The notes under the pieces were generated by a model. That model was not told the origin of the DNA. It ran no database searches and saw only the letters and a program-made list of their open reading frames with translations. This document shows, one piece after another, positions 13,016-19,416 of a stretch of DNA of 34,131 nucleotides (its first letter is position 1; every line of letters starts with the position of its first letter). The stretch spans positions 1 through 34,131 of IMG/VR virus record IMGVR_UViG_3300046313_000351. One strand, written 5' to 3'. This stretch comes from a virus. Both the position numbers and the translations under genes were made by a program.

Positions 13016-13330
13016 TTGCAAGTCCCCCGAGTAGACGTCTTTTGATGCCGGATCGTAGCAATACTGAACATCCCAATCCAGAGGATGTGGCGTGCAACCA
13101 ACATAAAGTTTTGACCGAATGTAATTGCTATGATCCCGTGATTCTTTATTCCACCTAACCAAGTAGTTGGCTTTGCCAAAAGCAGTAGCCAAAATAACGA
13201 TGGCTTCTTTCTGATTATGTTGGTCTGCAATAAGAAAATCTTCATCCTTAACCAGAGTCATCACTGCGCTTTGAATATGGACCATGAAGTCGATGTCGGG
13301 GAAGGCTACGTAGATTGGTGATTGTTTCAT
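12992..13330 (-). CDS. Hypothetical protein, 112 aa
   Basis: MKQSPIYVAFPDIDFMVHIQ, DEDFLIADQHNQKEAIVILA, then ...WDVQYCYDPASKDVYSGD. No domain recognised. The start codon lies seven bases from the -10, so the mRNA is probably leaderless or nearly so; there is no room for a ribosome binding site downstream of the promoter. Confidence 0.65.
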   Translation of the reverse strand: MKQSPIYVAFPDIDFMVHIQSAVMTLVKDEDFLIADQHNQKEAIVILATAFGKANYLVRWNKESRDHSNYIRSKLYVGCTPHPLDWDVQYCYDPASKDVYSGDLQLTTVRIP

Positions 13331-13336
13331 CGTTCT

Positions 13337-13366
13337 ATTGTATCAAAGAATCCGAACTGTAGTCAA
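13337..13366 (-). promoter_or_regulatory. Promoter giving a probable leaderless transcript
   Basis: TTGACT (13361-13366), 18-bp spacer, TTTGATACAAT (13337-13342), then AGAACG and ATG. Transcription starting at the usual distance would begin at about the A of ATG 13330. Confidence 0.7.
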
Positions 13367-13516
13367 ATGTTTAAAAATTTCGTAGATGGTTCTTGATGCA
13401 TCGTTCATTTGACTGTTGTTAGGGATGTATCCATGGTATGATAAAATTCTACATCTTGTTTGTATCACATCAAACCGATCGATGAATGGGATTGGTGGTA
13501 AGTTCACTCCCCGCAT
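13343..13516 (-). CDS. SDLP-family small protein (MRGVNLPPIP), 57 aa
   Basis: The ATG at 13516 lies in the last codons of dCMP deaminase. It reads MRGVNLPPIPFIDRFDVIQT, then SYHGYIPNNSQMND and a C-terminus LTTVRIL formed by the next promoter. The upstream TGA is inside GAGTGAAC, as at other SDLP junctions. Function unknown. Confidence 0.55.
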   Translation of the reverse strand: MRGVNLPPIPFIDRFDVIQTRCRILSYHGYIPNNSQMNDASRTIYEIFKHLTTVRIL

Positions 13517-13914
13517 AGTCGTTCAACCAAAATATCTTTCTGACGCAACAGATTCACCCCACCAAGGTCTCGATATTCCTCGTCATACACAATACGTTTC
13601 ACCCCAGCCTGAGCAAGCATAGCAGAACATGAAAGACACGGGGATAGGGTCACATAGATTGTTGACCCAATGACACTAACACCTTCCTTTGCAGCCTTCA
13701 GTATACAATTAAGCTCCGCATGAATCACCGTGGGCAGAGTAACACCATTTGAATCTTCACATGAATTTGACCATCCAGCAGGAGTGCCATTGTATCCAGG
13801 TAGCAAGACGCCGTTGCTGGTGACAAGGATTGACCCAACTTTCTTTCGCTTTGCCTTGGATGCTGTAGCAATCTCCATCGCCATCTGCATGTAAATGTGG
13901 TCGACGTTTGTCAT
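13504..13914 (-). CDS. cd: dCMP deaminase, 136 aa
   Basis: Zinc-dependent cytidine/deoxycytidylate deaminase fold: HAE (65-67, catalytic Glu) and PCLSC (92-96) supply the zinc ligands, with the usual N-terminal AMEIA..SKAKRKKVGSILV and GYNGTPAG. It converts dCMP to dUMP, feeding the thymidylate route completed by the ThyX-like enzyme and thymidylate kinase of this window. It is shorter than T4 Cd (about 190 aa) and close to bacterial ComE-type enzymes. Start overlaps the previous stop (ATGA). Confidence 0.9.
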   Translation of the reverse strand: MTNVDHIYMQMAMEIATASKAKRKKVGSILVTSNGVLLPGYNGTPAGWSNSCEDSNGVTLPTVIHAELNCILKAAKEGVSVIGSTIYVTLSPCLSCSAMLAQAGVKRIVYDEEYRDLGGVNLLRQKDILVERLCGE

Positions 13915-14087
13915 TTCGTATAGACCTCAATGCAACGATGACCGGGAACACGAGGATGCCTTGGCATCGTATCATTGATGACAATTGCAACTCTATTGCA
14001 TTCATCGAGCGATTTTAGATTCTGGATTGTTCCAGTCTCCATCTGAGAGCCAGCAGTGAACCAGAAGAAAAGAACCCATGTTGTCAT
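13911..14087 (-). CDS. Small hypothetical protein, 58 aa
   Basis: ATG 14087 (MTTWVLFFWFTAGSQMETGT) has a short hydrophobic N-terminus, possibly a signal or membrane segment, followed by LKSLDECNRVAIVIND and a C-terminus IEVYTK. It overlaps both neighbours by four bases (ATGA), which supports it strongly as a member of the deaminase operon despite its size. Confidence 0.65.
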   Translation of the reverse strand: MTTWVLFFWFTAGSQMETGTIQNLKSLDECNRVAIVINDTMPRHPRVPGHRCIEVYTK

Positions 14088-14326
14088 TTTTGGATTCCAT
14101 GCGAGACTTCTACCGCCTTAACGAAAGTATGAACCCAAGGTTGCAGTCCTTCCCATTCATGAAACCCGTGATCCAAAAGAAGTTTCCCGATTGATTCAAT
14201 CTGCTCATGAGTTAGTGGAGTCTGTTGCTTTATCACAGGAATCAACTCCGATATTGGATGATTGCAACGGTCAACTTCGTATTCTGATGTTTCTGGATTG
14301 ACCCAGAGATTACAGATTGAAATCAT
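14084..14326 (-). CDS. Hypothetical protein, 80 aa
   Basis: MISICNLWVNPETSEYEVDR, then a helical part (LTHEQIESIGKLLLDHGFHE) and WVHTFVKAVEVSHGI. ATGA overlaps on both sides place it in the early operon between 14323-14667 and the deaminase. No domain recognised. Confidence 0.68.
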   Translation of the reverse strand: MISICNLWVNPETSEYEVDRCNHPISELIPVIKQQTPLTHEQIESIGKLLLDHGFHEWEGLQPWVHTFVKAVEVSHGIQK

Positions 14327-14667
14327 TTTGCACGTTCTTTCATCATTGCATCGGCAAATGCGTATGATGCTTTTGCTACCGATTTTGTAATATCATACAC
14401 GTTTGTATTGGTAGACAACAGACCATTCAGAGCAACCATTGCAAACTGATCCCGGAGTGTTGGTTGTTCTTGGTTGACTGTGGATACTGGCGGTTCAACT
14501 TTCGACAGGTACTTGTTGTCTTCAACAAATACCCCATTGTCGCAATACTCACCAAGGATATTGCAGAGATCAGTTGTATTCCATGCTACACATTTAGGGC
14601 ATGCATAAGAGACTTTACAGTCATGCGACATGAAAATATATTTCTTGCCATCAACGTATTTAATCAT
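14323..14667 (-). CDS. Hypothetical protein with a CPxC motif, 114 aa
   Basis: MIKYVDGKKYIFMSHDCKVS, then ACPKC, then a low-complexity linker and a C-terminal part (LRDQFAMVALNGLL ... AKASYAFADAMMKERA) resembling short C-terminal modules of various phage and prophage proteins. First gene of the operon, preceded by promoter, leader and CAAGGAACCTTTATC. Confidence 0.7.
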   Translation of the reverse strand: MIKYVDGKKYIFMSHDCKVSYACPKCVAWNTTDLCNILGEYCDNGVFVEDNKYLSKVEPPVSTVNQEQPTLRDQFAMVALNGLLSTNTNVYDITKSVAKASYAFADAMMKERAK

Positions 14668-14702
14668 GATAAAGGTTCCTTGTGGTTTGTTTCGATGGTT
14701 CT

Positions 14703-14732
14703 ATTGTATCACGGAATCTGAACTGTAGTTAA
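14703..14732 (-). promoter_or_regulatory. Promoter for the 14667-to-13343 operon (deaminase operon)
   Basis: TTAACT (14727-14732), 18-bp spacer, CGTGATACAAT (14703-14708). The TGA of the upstream gene forms the TG of the -10. Confidence 0.75.
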
Positions 14733-14915
14733 AACTTTTCCAACTGCATACAGGACATGTTCACTCAAGTGAAACTTTTCGTGAGTCAATGACCGCCAAC
14801 CAGATTTTGCTGGTATCCTGAATGGCCGTTTCGCAATCGTGGATGGAAGGAAAACAACACGGAAGCAGGTTGTGCTTCCATCAGATTTTGTTGATGGCAA
14901 ATCACTCAAGAGCAT
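14709..14915 (-). CDS. SDLP-family small protein (MLLSDLP), 68 aa
   Basis: MLLSDLPSTKSDGSTTCFRV, a basic middle (AKRPFRIPAKSGWRSLTHEK) and a C-terminus VLTTVQIP encoded by promoter DNA. It overlaps the end of 14902-15156 by 14 bases, with the upstream TGA within AGTGAT (Ser-Asp). Function unknown. Confidence 0.65.
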   Translation of the reverse strand: MLLSDLPSTKSDGSTTCFRVVFLPSTIAKRPFRIPAKSGWRSLTHEKFHLSEHVLYAVGKVLTTVQIP

Positions 14916-15156
14916 CTAATTCTTCCTTCAGCCGTTCATGGAAAGTTGATTCCCCATCGTCGGCACTCAACAACCAGTCAATCCTCTGGGTATACACATA
15001 AGCTTTCTTGAGAATATCCAAGCCTTTCTTAAACTCATCCAAGGTTTCTTGCGAGTAGTTATCATAGAACGGGACGGTTCCATTCAAATGAGATTCTAAC
15101 TTCTCAATGATGTCTTGGATGTGATGTTGGTTGTATTCAAAGTGACCACCTGACAT
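14902..15156 (-). CDS. Conserved hypothetical protein, 84 aa (MSGGHFEYNQ type)
   Basis: It begins MSGGHFEYNQHHIQDIIEKL, a start I recall in many short uncharacterised phage and bacterial proteins. Largely helical and acidic, ending KEELDALE. It starts four bases after the preceding gene's stop. Confidence 0.75.
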   Translation of the reverse strand: MSGGHFEYNQHHIQDIIEKLESHLNGTVPFYDNYSQETLDEFKKGLDILKKAYVYTQRIDWLLSADDGESTFHERLKEELDALE

Positions 15157-15159
15157 TTT

Positions 15160-15627
15160 TTACAGAATCTCCAAGGAAACAATATTGGATACCTTGACCG
15201 AACGGAAACCAACATCGGGTGTTGTTGATGGCTTCTTGATTGGGGCAAATTGCTGGATGTCAGCATAGTCAATCAGTTGACCATCTGCATGGTATTCTGA
15301 CTTGTCAATGGTTTCCCGCCAGATGAAGCTGACATAGAAGTCATCACCTTTCTGGACAACCCCATTACCAACATTCTCACCCCACTGACGCTCCCCCGCT
15401 TGGAAGTCAGCTTCTTTACCATCATTGACCAAGGCATCATTCACAGCCTTCTCGTAAAGAGGATTCAGCAGAACCAGTTGCTTGGAAACCTTGATGACTT
15501 CTGCATGGGGGTTTAGAATGCTCTTGGAGGCAACGTCTTTCTTGTTCAGCTTGACCACTGTTCGGGTGGTGATTACTGCGCGGACGTTTGTTTCGGTCAG
15601 GGATTGGATTTGGTTGATGATGTTCAT
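15160..15627 (-). CDS. Hypothetical protein, 155 aa
   Basis: MNIINQIQSLTETNVRAVIT, a central GERQWGENVGNGVVQKGDDF and an aromatic YVSFIWRETIDKSEY; mixed alpha/beta composition, no known motif. Its start lies ten bases from the -10 of a TGcTACAAT promoter, giving a very short leader. Confidence 0.68.
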   Translation of the reverse strand: MNIINQIQSLTETNVRAVITTRTVVKLNKKDVASKSILNPHAEVIKVSKQLVLLNPLYEKAVNDALVNDGKEADFQAGERQWGENVGNGVVQKGDDFYVSFIWRETIDKSEYHADGQLIDYADIQQFAPIKKPSTTPDVGFRSVKVSNIVSLEIL

Positions 15628-15636
15628 GGTTTCTTG

Positions 15637-15642
15637 ATTGTA
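15637..15642 (-). promoter_or_regulatory. Extended -10 promoter with a near-leaderless start
   Basis: CTGCTACAAT ten bases from ATG 15627; -35 not clear. Confidence 0.55.
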
Positions 15643-15651
15643 GCAGAAGTT

Positions 15652-16056
15652 TTAGGAAAGAGCAAGCTCCATCACGATTGCGTTCAGGAATGTCAGATGG
15701 TCATTGACAACATAAGATGCTCCGCCAATCGGCTTTCCTTGCGCGTCAAAACTAACCCATGCCATCACATGCCTACCTTTCCCACGATAGTGTCTGACCA
15801 ATAGTCGGTCATTCAGGAGGAAGTGATTCTTGGTTTTGTCAAATGGTTGTATGTATTGTACATACAGGAGGAACCAAGTAATTTCCATCCAGTCAGCACC
15901 CATCCGACCCACATGGAAAAACCTATGTGAATCGACAAAAGAATCAAGTTCTGAAAGATGCAGATGCCTCGATTCTATATGCTCGCCGTGAGCATCAATG
16001 ATCTGGGAGAGATGCATGCAAAATCTTATTGGAACTGCCCCAGATGGAGTCTGCAT
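15652..16056 (-). CDS. Hypothetical protein, 121-134 aa
   Basis: ATG 16056 (MQTPSGAVPIRFC) overlaps the previous gene by 62 bases; ATG 16017 (MHLSQIIDAHGEHIESR) overlaps by 23 and may be the true start. His- and aromatic-rich (MEITWFLLYVQYIQPFDK), with RHYRGKGRHVMAWVSFD towards the C-terminus. No domain recognised. Probably cotranscribed with 15995-16519. Confidence 0.62.
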   Translation of the reverse strand: MQTPSGAVPIRFCMHLSQIIDAHGEHIESRHLHLSELDSFVDSHRFFHVGRMGADWMEITWFLLYVQYIQPFDKTKNHFLLNDRLLVRHYRGKGRHVMAWVSFDAQGKPIGGASYVVNDHLTFLNAIVMELALS

Positions 16057-16519
16057 TTTTCTTCAGAGAATCCTTGTCATGTTCTGTGGCAATTCCGCTT
16101 TCCTCATCAGAAACATAAATCTTGATGCCGGGAATTTTATCATGCAGGCTCATCCAGAAGTGTTTGGAGCCTTTGGTATGCGTAGAATCTGACTGAATCC
16201 GACCAAAATGATTCAGTGCATTGCTGAAATTCTGCAATGGGACAGATGAATCGACGCCAGCTTCCTTGTAGAATGTTCCATGCACCATGGTTTCTGAGTT
16301 AACTGTAGAAAGGGCATCTATTTTCCCATTTTTCATGTGGTAGAAGTGATGTTCGTCATCATCGTCTTGATGAAAGAAACCATGTCCCATATCGTTAGCG
16401 TCTGCATGTTTTTTCATGATTCCGTGAATTGCCATTGGGAAACTTTCTCCACGGCGATTCTCGTCGGTCATATCTGGAGTCTCCAGTAGCATTGCCCGAA
16501 ATTCTTTAAATGTGATCAT
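15995..16519 (-). CDS. Possible internal head protein, 174 aa
   Basis: ATG 16519 gives MITFKEFRAMLLETPDM, which resembles the capsid-targeting peptides of T4 internal proteins (such as MKTYQEFIAE), cleaved after [L/I]-x-E by the prohead protease; LLE fits. The rest is His/Asp/Lys-rich (FFHQDDDDEHHFYHMK) with KHFWMSLHDKIPGIKIYVSD near the end. Packaging and ejection into the host is an inference. A longer reading needs a TTG start and is unlikely. Confidence 0.6.
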   Translation of the reverse strand: MITFKEFRAMLLETPDMTDENRRGESFPMAIHGIMKKHADANDMGHGFFHQDDDDEHHFYHMKNGKIDALSTVNSETMVHGTFYKEAGVDSSVPLQNFSNALNHFGRIQSDSTHTKGSKHFWMSLHDKIPGIKIYVSDEESGIATEHDKDSLKKNADSIWGSSNKILHASLPDH

Positions 16520-16562
16520 TCTGTGATTTTTGATTAAGGTTTGGTATCCAACGATTGATGTC

Positions 16563-16630
16563 AACTACCTAACAGCTAAAGACAGTTAGGCTTGCCCGAT
16601 CCACATTCAAACCAGTTCATATAGAACTGG
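16563..16630 (-). ncRNA. Putative omegaRNA / right-end structure of the TnpB element
   Basis: Overlapping and following the tnpB stop are two perfect hairpins, CCAGTTC/GAACTGG (16612-16630, containing the stop codon) and CCTAAC/GTTAGG (16568-16590). In IS200/IS605 elements the TnpB guide RNA is made from this 3' region, with the guide starting just past the element boundary. The boundary TTAGGTAGTT is inferred from the second copy at 9383-9410. Confidence 0.6.
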
Positions 16631-17840
16631 GTCTCTCGATTTTAGCCGAATGTTTCTTCAAGGCCATCGGGAGCATTGCTCCCGCTTCCGCTATTGCATC
16701 GGAAGGTTGTTTGGAATCATACAGGTCAATTTGACCCTGATTCAGAATGTTTATTGCAGCGTTTAAGTCACGGTCATGATGCGTTCCGCATGATGGACAT
16801 TTCCAATCACGAACATCAAGACTTAACTTGTCCAGTTTGAATCCACAGCAAGAACAAGTCTTTGATGATGGGAACCAACGATTGATTTCGTGAACGGTCT
16901 TACCGACATAGCCAGCTTTATACTTGATCATCTGCTTCAATGTTGCCCATGCTGTTTCGTGTATCTTTCTTGACAGTCTACGATTCTTCAGCATACCATT
17001 GACATTCAAGTTTTCAAGATAGATTGAATCAAAGACATCAACCAAGTAACGAGAAATCAGATGATAGTATTCATTCCTCATTCTGGTTAGCCTTGAATGC
17101 AATTTTGCCACACATAAACGCTGCTTATTGTAAGAATTTGACCCTTTTGTTTTACGAGCAAGGATTCTCTGTGCTCTTTTCAATGCTTTCTTGGTTCTTG
17201 AAAGCATTTGTTCTGGATGATTAAATTTTACTCCTGTAGAAAGTATTGCTAAATCTTTTAGACCCAAGTCAATGCCAACTTCTCGATGAGTCATTGGATT
17301 CAACTGGATAGCTTCATCAACTAAGATGGAAATGTAATAACGACCATCTGGATTCTTGGATACTGTTGCTTGTTTGATTGTCCCGACAAATTGACGATGA
17401 AGAATGCACTTGATATTCTTGATCTTGGGAACCGTCACTGAATCATTTTCAAAATCAACCTTGATGCCACGGGTTCTGTAACTTTGTCGCTCATATTTTG
17501 ACTTGAACGCAGGGAGGTTAACTTTCGGGCCTTTACGTTTCCCGGTAATGGATGCAAAGAAAATTTTGTATGCCATTACCAAATCTTCTGAGGCGTGTTT
17601 CAAAACCCAATCGTCAATCCCTCGCAACCATGAAGTGTCTTCCTGATTCTTTAATTCCGTGATTGATTTACAGCAGTCAAAGAAGCTAAGATGTTTCTCT
17701 TTATTTTCAAATCGAGTCTGTTGAGTTTCAAGGAAATTGTTGTATACCCATCTTTTTGCGCCAAAGAACCGCGCCAAAACCTCTGCCTGAGCAGCGTCTG
17801 GATACAGTCTGTATTTGTAGGCGCGAAGTTGAGTTGACAT
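16617..17840 (-). CDS. tnpB: TnpB RNA-guided nuclease homologue, 407 aa
   Basis: Full-length TnpB/OrfB. RuvC catalytic residues are present: D191 in GIDLGLKDLA, E276 in LENLNV, and D358 in DRDLNAAINI. A zinc finger has CSCC (329-332) and CPSC (348-351). N-terminal RAYKYRLYP and the helical domain are typical. Known TnpBs are guided by an omegaRNA from the element's right end and cut DNA next to a short TAM. Intact active-site residues suggest function. There is no partner transposase, and no clear Shine-Dalgarno precedes ATG 17840. In a phage it may act as a homing nuclease or against competing DNA. Confidence 0.9.
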   Translation of the reverse strand: MSTQLRAYKYRLYPDAAQAEVLARFFGAKRWVYNNFLETQQTRFENKEKHLSFFDCCKSITELKNQEDTSWLRGIDDWVLKHASEDLVMAYKIFFASITGKRKGPKVNLPAFKSKYERQSYRTRGIKVDFENDSVTVPKIKNIKCILHRQFVGTIKQATVSKNPDGRYYISILVDEAIQLNPMTHREVGIDLGLKDLAILSTGVKFNHPEQMLSRTKKALKRAQRILARKTKGSNSYNKQRLCVAKLHSRLTRMRNEYYHLISRYLVDVFDSIYLENLNVNGMLKNRRLSRKIHETAWATLKQMIKYKAGYVGKTVHEINRWFPSSKTCSCCGFKLDKLSLDVRDWKCPSCGTHHDRDLNAAINILNQGQIDLYDSKQPSDAIAEAGAMLPMALKKHSAKIERPSSI

Positions 17841-17984
17841 TTCAGAATGGATGTTGTGTGGTAGTATTTACAATGATTACTTTTCGGCAATTCCTCATCA
17901 CGACTAAAGATCGATTATGATTCCTTGCCTAACTATGTTGAACTGGGAGTTCCATGCCAGCTATGACAACATGGAATCATTTAC

Positions 17985-18005
17985 GATAGGAGTGTTCTTC
18001 CTATC
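17985..18005 (-). terminator. Hairpin downstream of the tRNA cluster
   Basis: GATAGGA/TCCTATC with a 7-base loop, about 70 bases past the last tRNA. No U-tract, so possibly a processing site rather than a terminator. The rest of 17841-18073 holds no convincing gene. Confidence 0.4.
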
Positions 18006-18073
18006 CGCGCTGGTGCAACTTTGCTTCTCAGGGATTCATGAAGCTAGTGTTGTCGCGCCCTACTCTTTGATGA

Positions 18074-18161
18074 TGGAGGAAGATGATGGAATCGAACCAT
18101 TACCGTTTTTCACAGTAGGACGGTTTTCAAGACCGTGTATGCGCCATGCATCCCATCTTCC
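18074..18161 (-). tRNA. tRNA-Ser(UGA)
   Basis: 88 nt including encoded CCA. Acceptor GGAAGAT/ATCTTCC, anticodon loop CTTGAAA (TGA), long variable arm as expected for Ser, T loop TTCGATT. It reads UCA codons. Confidence 0.9.
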
Positions 18162-18166
18162 ATAAT

Positions 18167-18242
18167 TGGTGCCCTCTGTCTGGTTTGAACAGACCACCTA
18201 CGCATTACAAGTGCGTTGCTCTACCAAATGAGCTAAGAGGGC
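18167..18242 (-). tRNA. tRNA-Thr(UGU)
   Basis: 76 nt with CCA. Acceptor GCCCTCT/AGAGGGC, anticodon arm ACGCA-CTTGTAA-TGCGT (TGT), T loop TTCAAAC. It reads ACA. Confidence 0.95.
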
Positions 18243-18305
18243 AAATCAATCACGTTCTTCTGAGGTTCACCAAATCCAGTCTTTCAGTTGTAGATTGATC
18301 TAACA

Positions 18306-18379
18306 TGGAGCAGGTAGGGGCAATCGAAGCCCACTCTACACAGCTTGGAAGGCTGGCGACTCACCTTGAGCTTACCTGC
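18306..18379 (-). tRNA. tRNA-Gly(UCC)
   Basis: 74 nt with CCA. Acceptor GCAGGTA/TACCTGC, anticodon loop CTTCCAA (TCC), T loop TTCGATT. The D arm is unusually short and the outer anticodon-stem and T-stem pairs are mismatched, so it may be weakened. It reads GGA. Confidence 0.82.
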
Positions 18380-18385
18380 TGATTT

Positions 18386-18461
18386 TGGTATCGCTACGGG
18401 GATTTGAACCCCGATTACACCCGTGAAAGGGGTGTGTCCTAAACCGTTAGACGATAGCGAC
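18386..18461 (-). tRNA. tRNA-Glu(UUC)
   Basis: 76 nt with CCA. Acceptor GTCGCTA/TAGCGAT (one G-U pair), anticodon loop CTTTCAC (TTC), T loop TTCAAAT. It reads GAA. Confidence 0.95.
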
Positions 18462-18467
18462 AAATTT

Positions 18468-18543
18468 TGGCTGGCATACTTGGGGTCGAACCAAGGACAC
18501 ACGGATTAACAGTCCGTTGCTCTACCAACTGAGCTATATGCCA
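18468..18543 (-). tRNA. tRNA-Asn(GUU)
   Basis: 76 nt with CCA. Acceptor TGGCATA/TATGCCA, anticodon arm ACGGA-CTGTTAA-TCCGT (GTT), D arm AGCTCAGTTGGTAGAGC. Confidence 0.95.
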
Positions 18544-18559
18544 TAATATATAAAAACAG

Positions 18560-18627
18560 AGGCTTGTTATGTTTTTTGACTGTGGACTCGAATCACTATT
18601 TATGCAACTGAAGTCTCTGATTTTAAC
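18560..18627 (-). pseudogene. Possible truncated tRNA-Leu remnant
   Basis: Between tRNA-Met and tRNA-Asn the minus strand reads GTTAAAATCAGAG...GTGATTCGAGTCCAC, resembling the anticodon-loop to T-arm part of a tRNA-Leu(UAA). There is no 5' half or matching acceptor; the missing half coincides with the 3' end of tRNA-Met, as expected from a deletion between tRNA genes. Confidence 0.3.
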
Positions 18628-18705
18628 TGGTTGCGGTGGGCTGGATTTGAACCAACGACCTCCGGGATATGAACCCGGCGCTCTACCAAGCTGAGCTACC
18701 CCGCA
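18628..18705 (-). tRNA. tRNA with CAU anticodon (Met, possibly initiator-like or Ile2)
   Basis: 78 nt with CCA. Anticodon loop TTCATAT on a CCGGG/CCCGG stem; the 3' half (AGGTCGTTGGTTCAAATCC) is close to bacterial initiator tRNA, but position 1 pairs with 72 (T-A), unlike initiators. One acceptor mismatch. Modification of the CAU wobble base cannot be judged from sequence. Confidence 0.85.
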
Positions 18706-18724
18706 TTAAACTTTACTTGCCTGA

Positions 18725-18754
18725 ATTATACCATGTAAACCACTCGATTTACAA
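18725..18754 (-). promoter_or_regulatory. Promoter for the tRNA cluster
   Basis: TTGTAA (18749-18754), 18-bp spacer, TGGTATAAT (-10 18725-18730), 20 bases upstream of the tRNA-Met 5' end and inside the end of tmk, whose TAA lies in the -10. The string CATGGTATAATTCAGGCAA recurs at the promoter near 30627. Confidence 0.7.
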
Positions 18755-19388
18755 TATCATCCGTTGTTTTTCCATGAACATCAATGGAATGCATCTTCTT
18801 GGCTACGAAAGACCAATGATCTGGAGATGCACATGCATCACGGAACCGTTTATTTACCTGATCATGAAATTCAGCACCACGGGACTCCATGGCATCCCCC
18901 AGACCTGCAAATTCATCCTTGGCATTCAATGCTGTATTCAGCCCATCCTGATTATGGAACACAAAGACCGAATCATAAACATATGGGCGCAGTCGAATGA
19001 TGGGGGATGTGACAAAGGATATCAGGTTATCCACATATCGCTTGTTGTTGCCGCAGCATGCCGCATAGATTGCGCCTGACATGATACCACGATCTTGAAT
19101 GATGTAGTCGTAGTATCCAGATTCTATCGCCGGAATAATCAGTCGCTCCAAGTGAATTGACCGAATGGTCTGACTGATGAGTTCCCGCGCGGGAGCAGTC
19201 AGGATTTGGTCATATTGGTTGGACAACATCAATTCCCTCAGAGTCATTGTCAGGGGGATATGGGATGTTCCCGGCTCCTTGGTAGCCAATACCTTGGCTC
19301 CTGTGGACTCCAACTTGGAAACCAATGCAGCGGTGGTTGTTGTCTTATAGGTACCTTCGCCACCTTCAATGCAGATGTATTTGGTCAT
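18726..19388 (-). CDS. tmk: Thymidylate (dTMP) kinase, 220 aa
   Basis: P-loop GGEGTYKTTT (9-18) in a CIEGGEG context, DR-x motif DRG (99-101), and KEPG near 37-40 as in Tmk. It phosphorylates dTMP to dTDP. T4 uses a multi-substrate dNMP kinase (gene 1) instead, so a bacterial-type Tmk is an exchange that suits a ThyX-like route here. Start ATG 19388 with GGATAGATC upstream. It lies between the tRNA-like RNA and the tRNA cluster and is probably transcribed with them. Confidence 0.85.
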   Translation of the reverse strand: MTKYICIEGGEGTYKTTTTAALVSKLESTGAKVLATKEPGTSHIPLTMTLRELMLSNQYDQILTAPARELISQTIRSIHLERLIIPAIESGYYDYIIQDRGIMSGAIYAACCGNNKRYVDNLISFVTSPIIRLRPYVYDSVFVFHNQDGLNTALNAKDEFAGLGDAMESRGAEFHDQVNKRFRDACASPDHWSFVAKKMHSIDVHGKTTDDIVNRVVYMV

Positions 19389-19416
19389 GATCTATCCATG
19401 TGATGTAAAAAAATGA

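Larger units (their letters stand above)
16563..17840 (-). mobile_element. Stand-alone IS200/IS605-type (IS1341-like) tnpB element
   Basis: tnpB with a right-end hairpin but no tnpA transposase gene in the window. The left end is not defined; no matching left hairpin was found upstream of 17840. It lies between a putative internal-protein operon and the tRNA cluster. Confidence 0.65.

Noticed and set aside
13757-14005. 82-codon minus-strand ORF over dCMP deaminase
   Set aside because: Shadow frame; the 58-aa gene at 13911-14087 and the deaminase fit the ATGA overlap chain better.
16563-16590. Interpretation of the shared 28-bp hairpin as a CRISPR repeat
   Set aside because: Only two copies exist, 7 kb apart and in opposite orientation, with no spacing pattern; a TnpB right end explains it better.
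17651-17890. 79-codon ORF starting ELPKSNH upstream of tnpB
   Set aside because: It resembles an SDLP head but has no ATG or GTG there and runs antiphase into tnpB; too weak to call.
17917-18165. 82-codon plus-strand ORF
   Set aside because: It runs through the tRNA-Ser gene and has no ribosome binding site or motif.
18669-19079. 136-codon plus-strand ORF
   Set aside because: Antisense to tRNA-Met and tmk; Cys/His/Ile-rich shadow.
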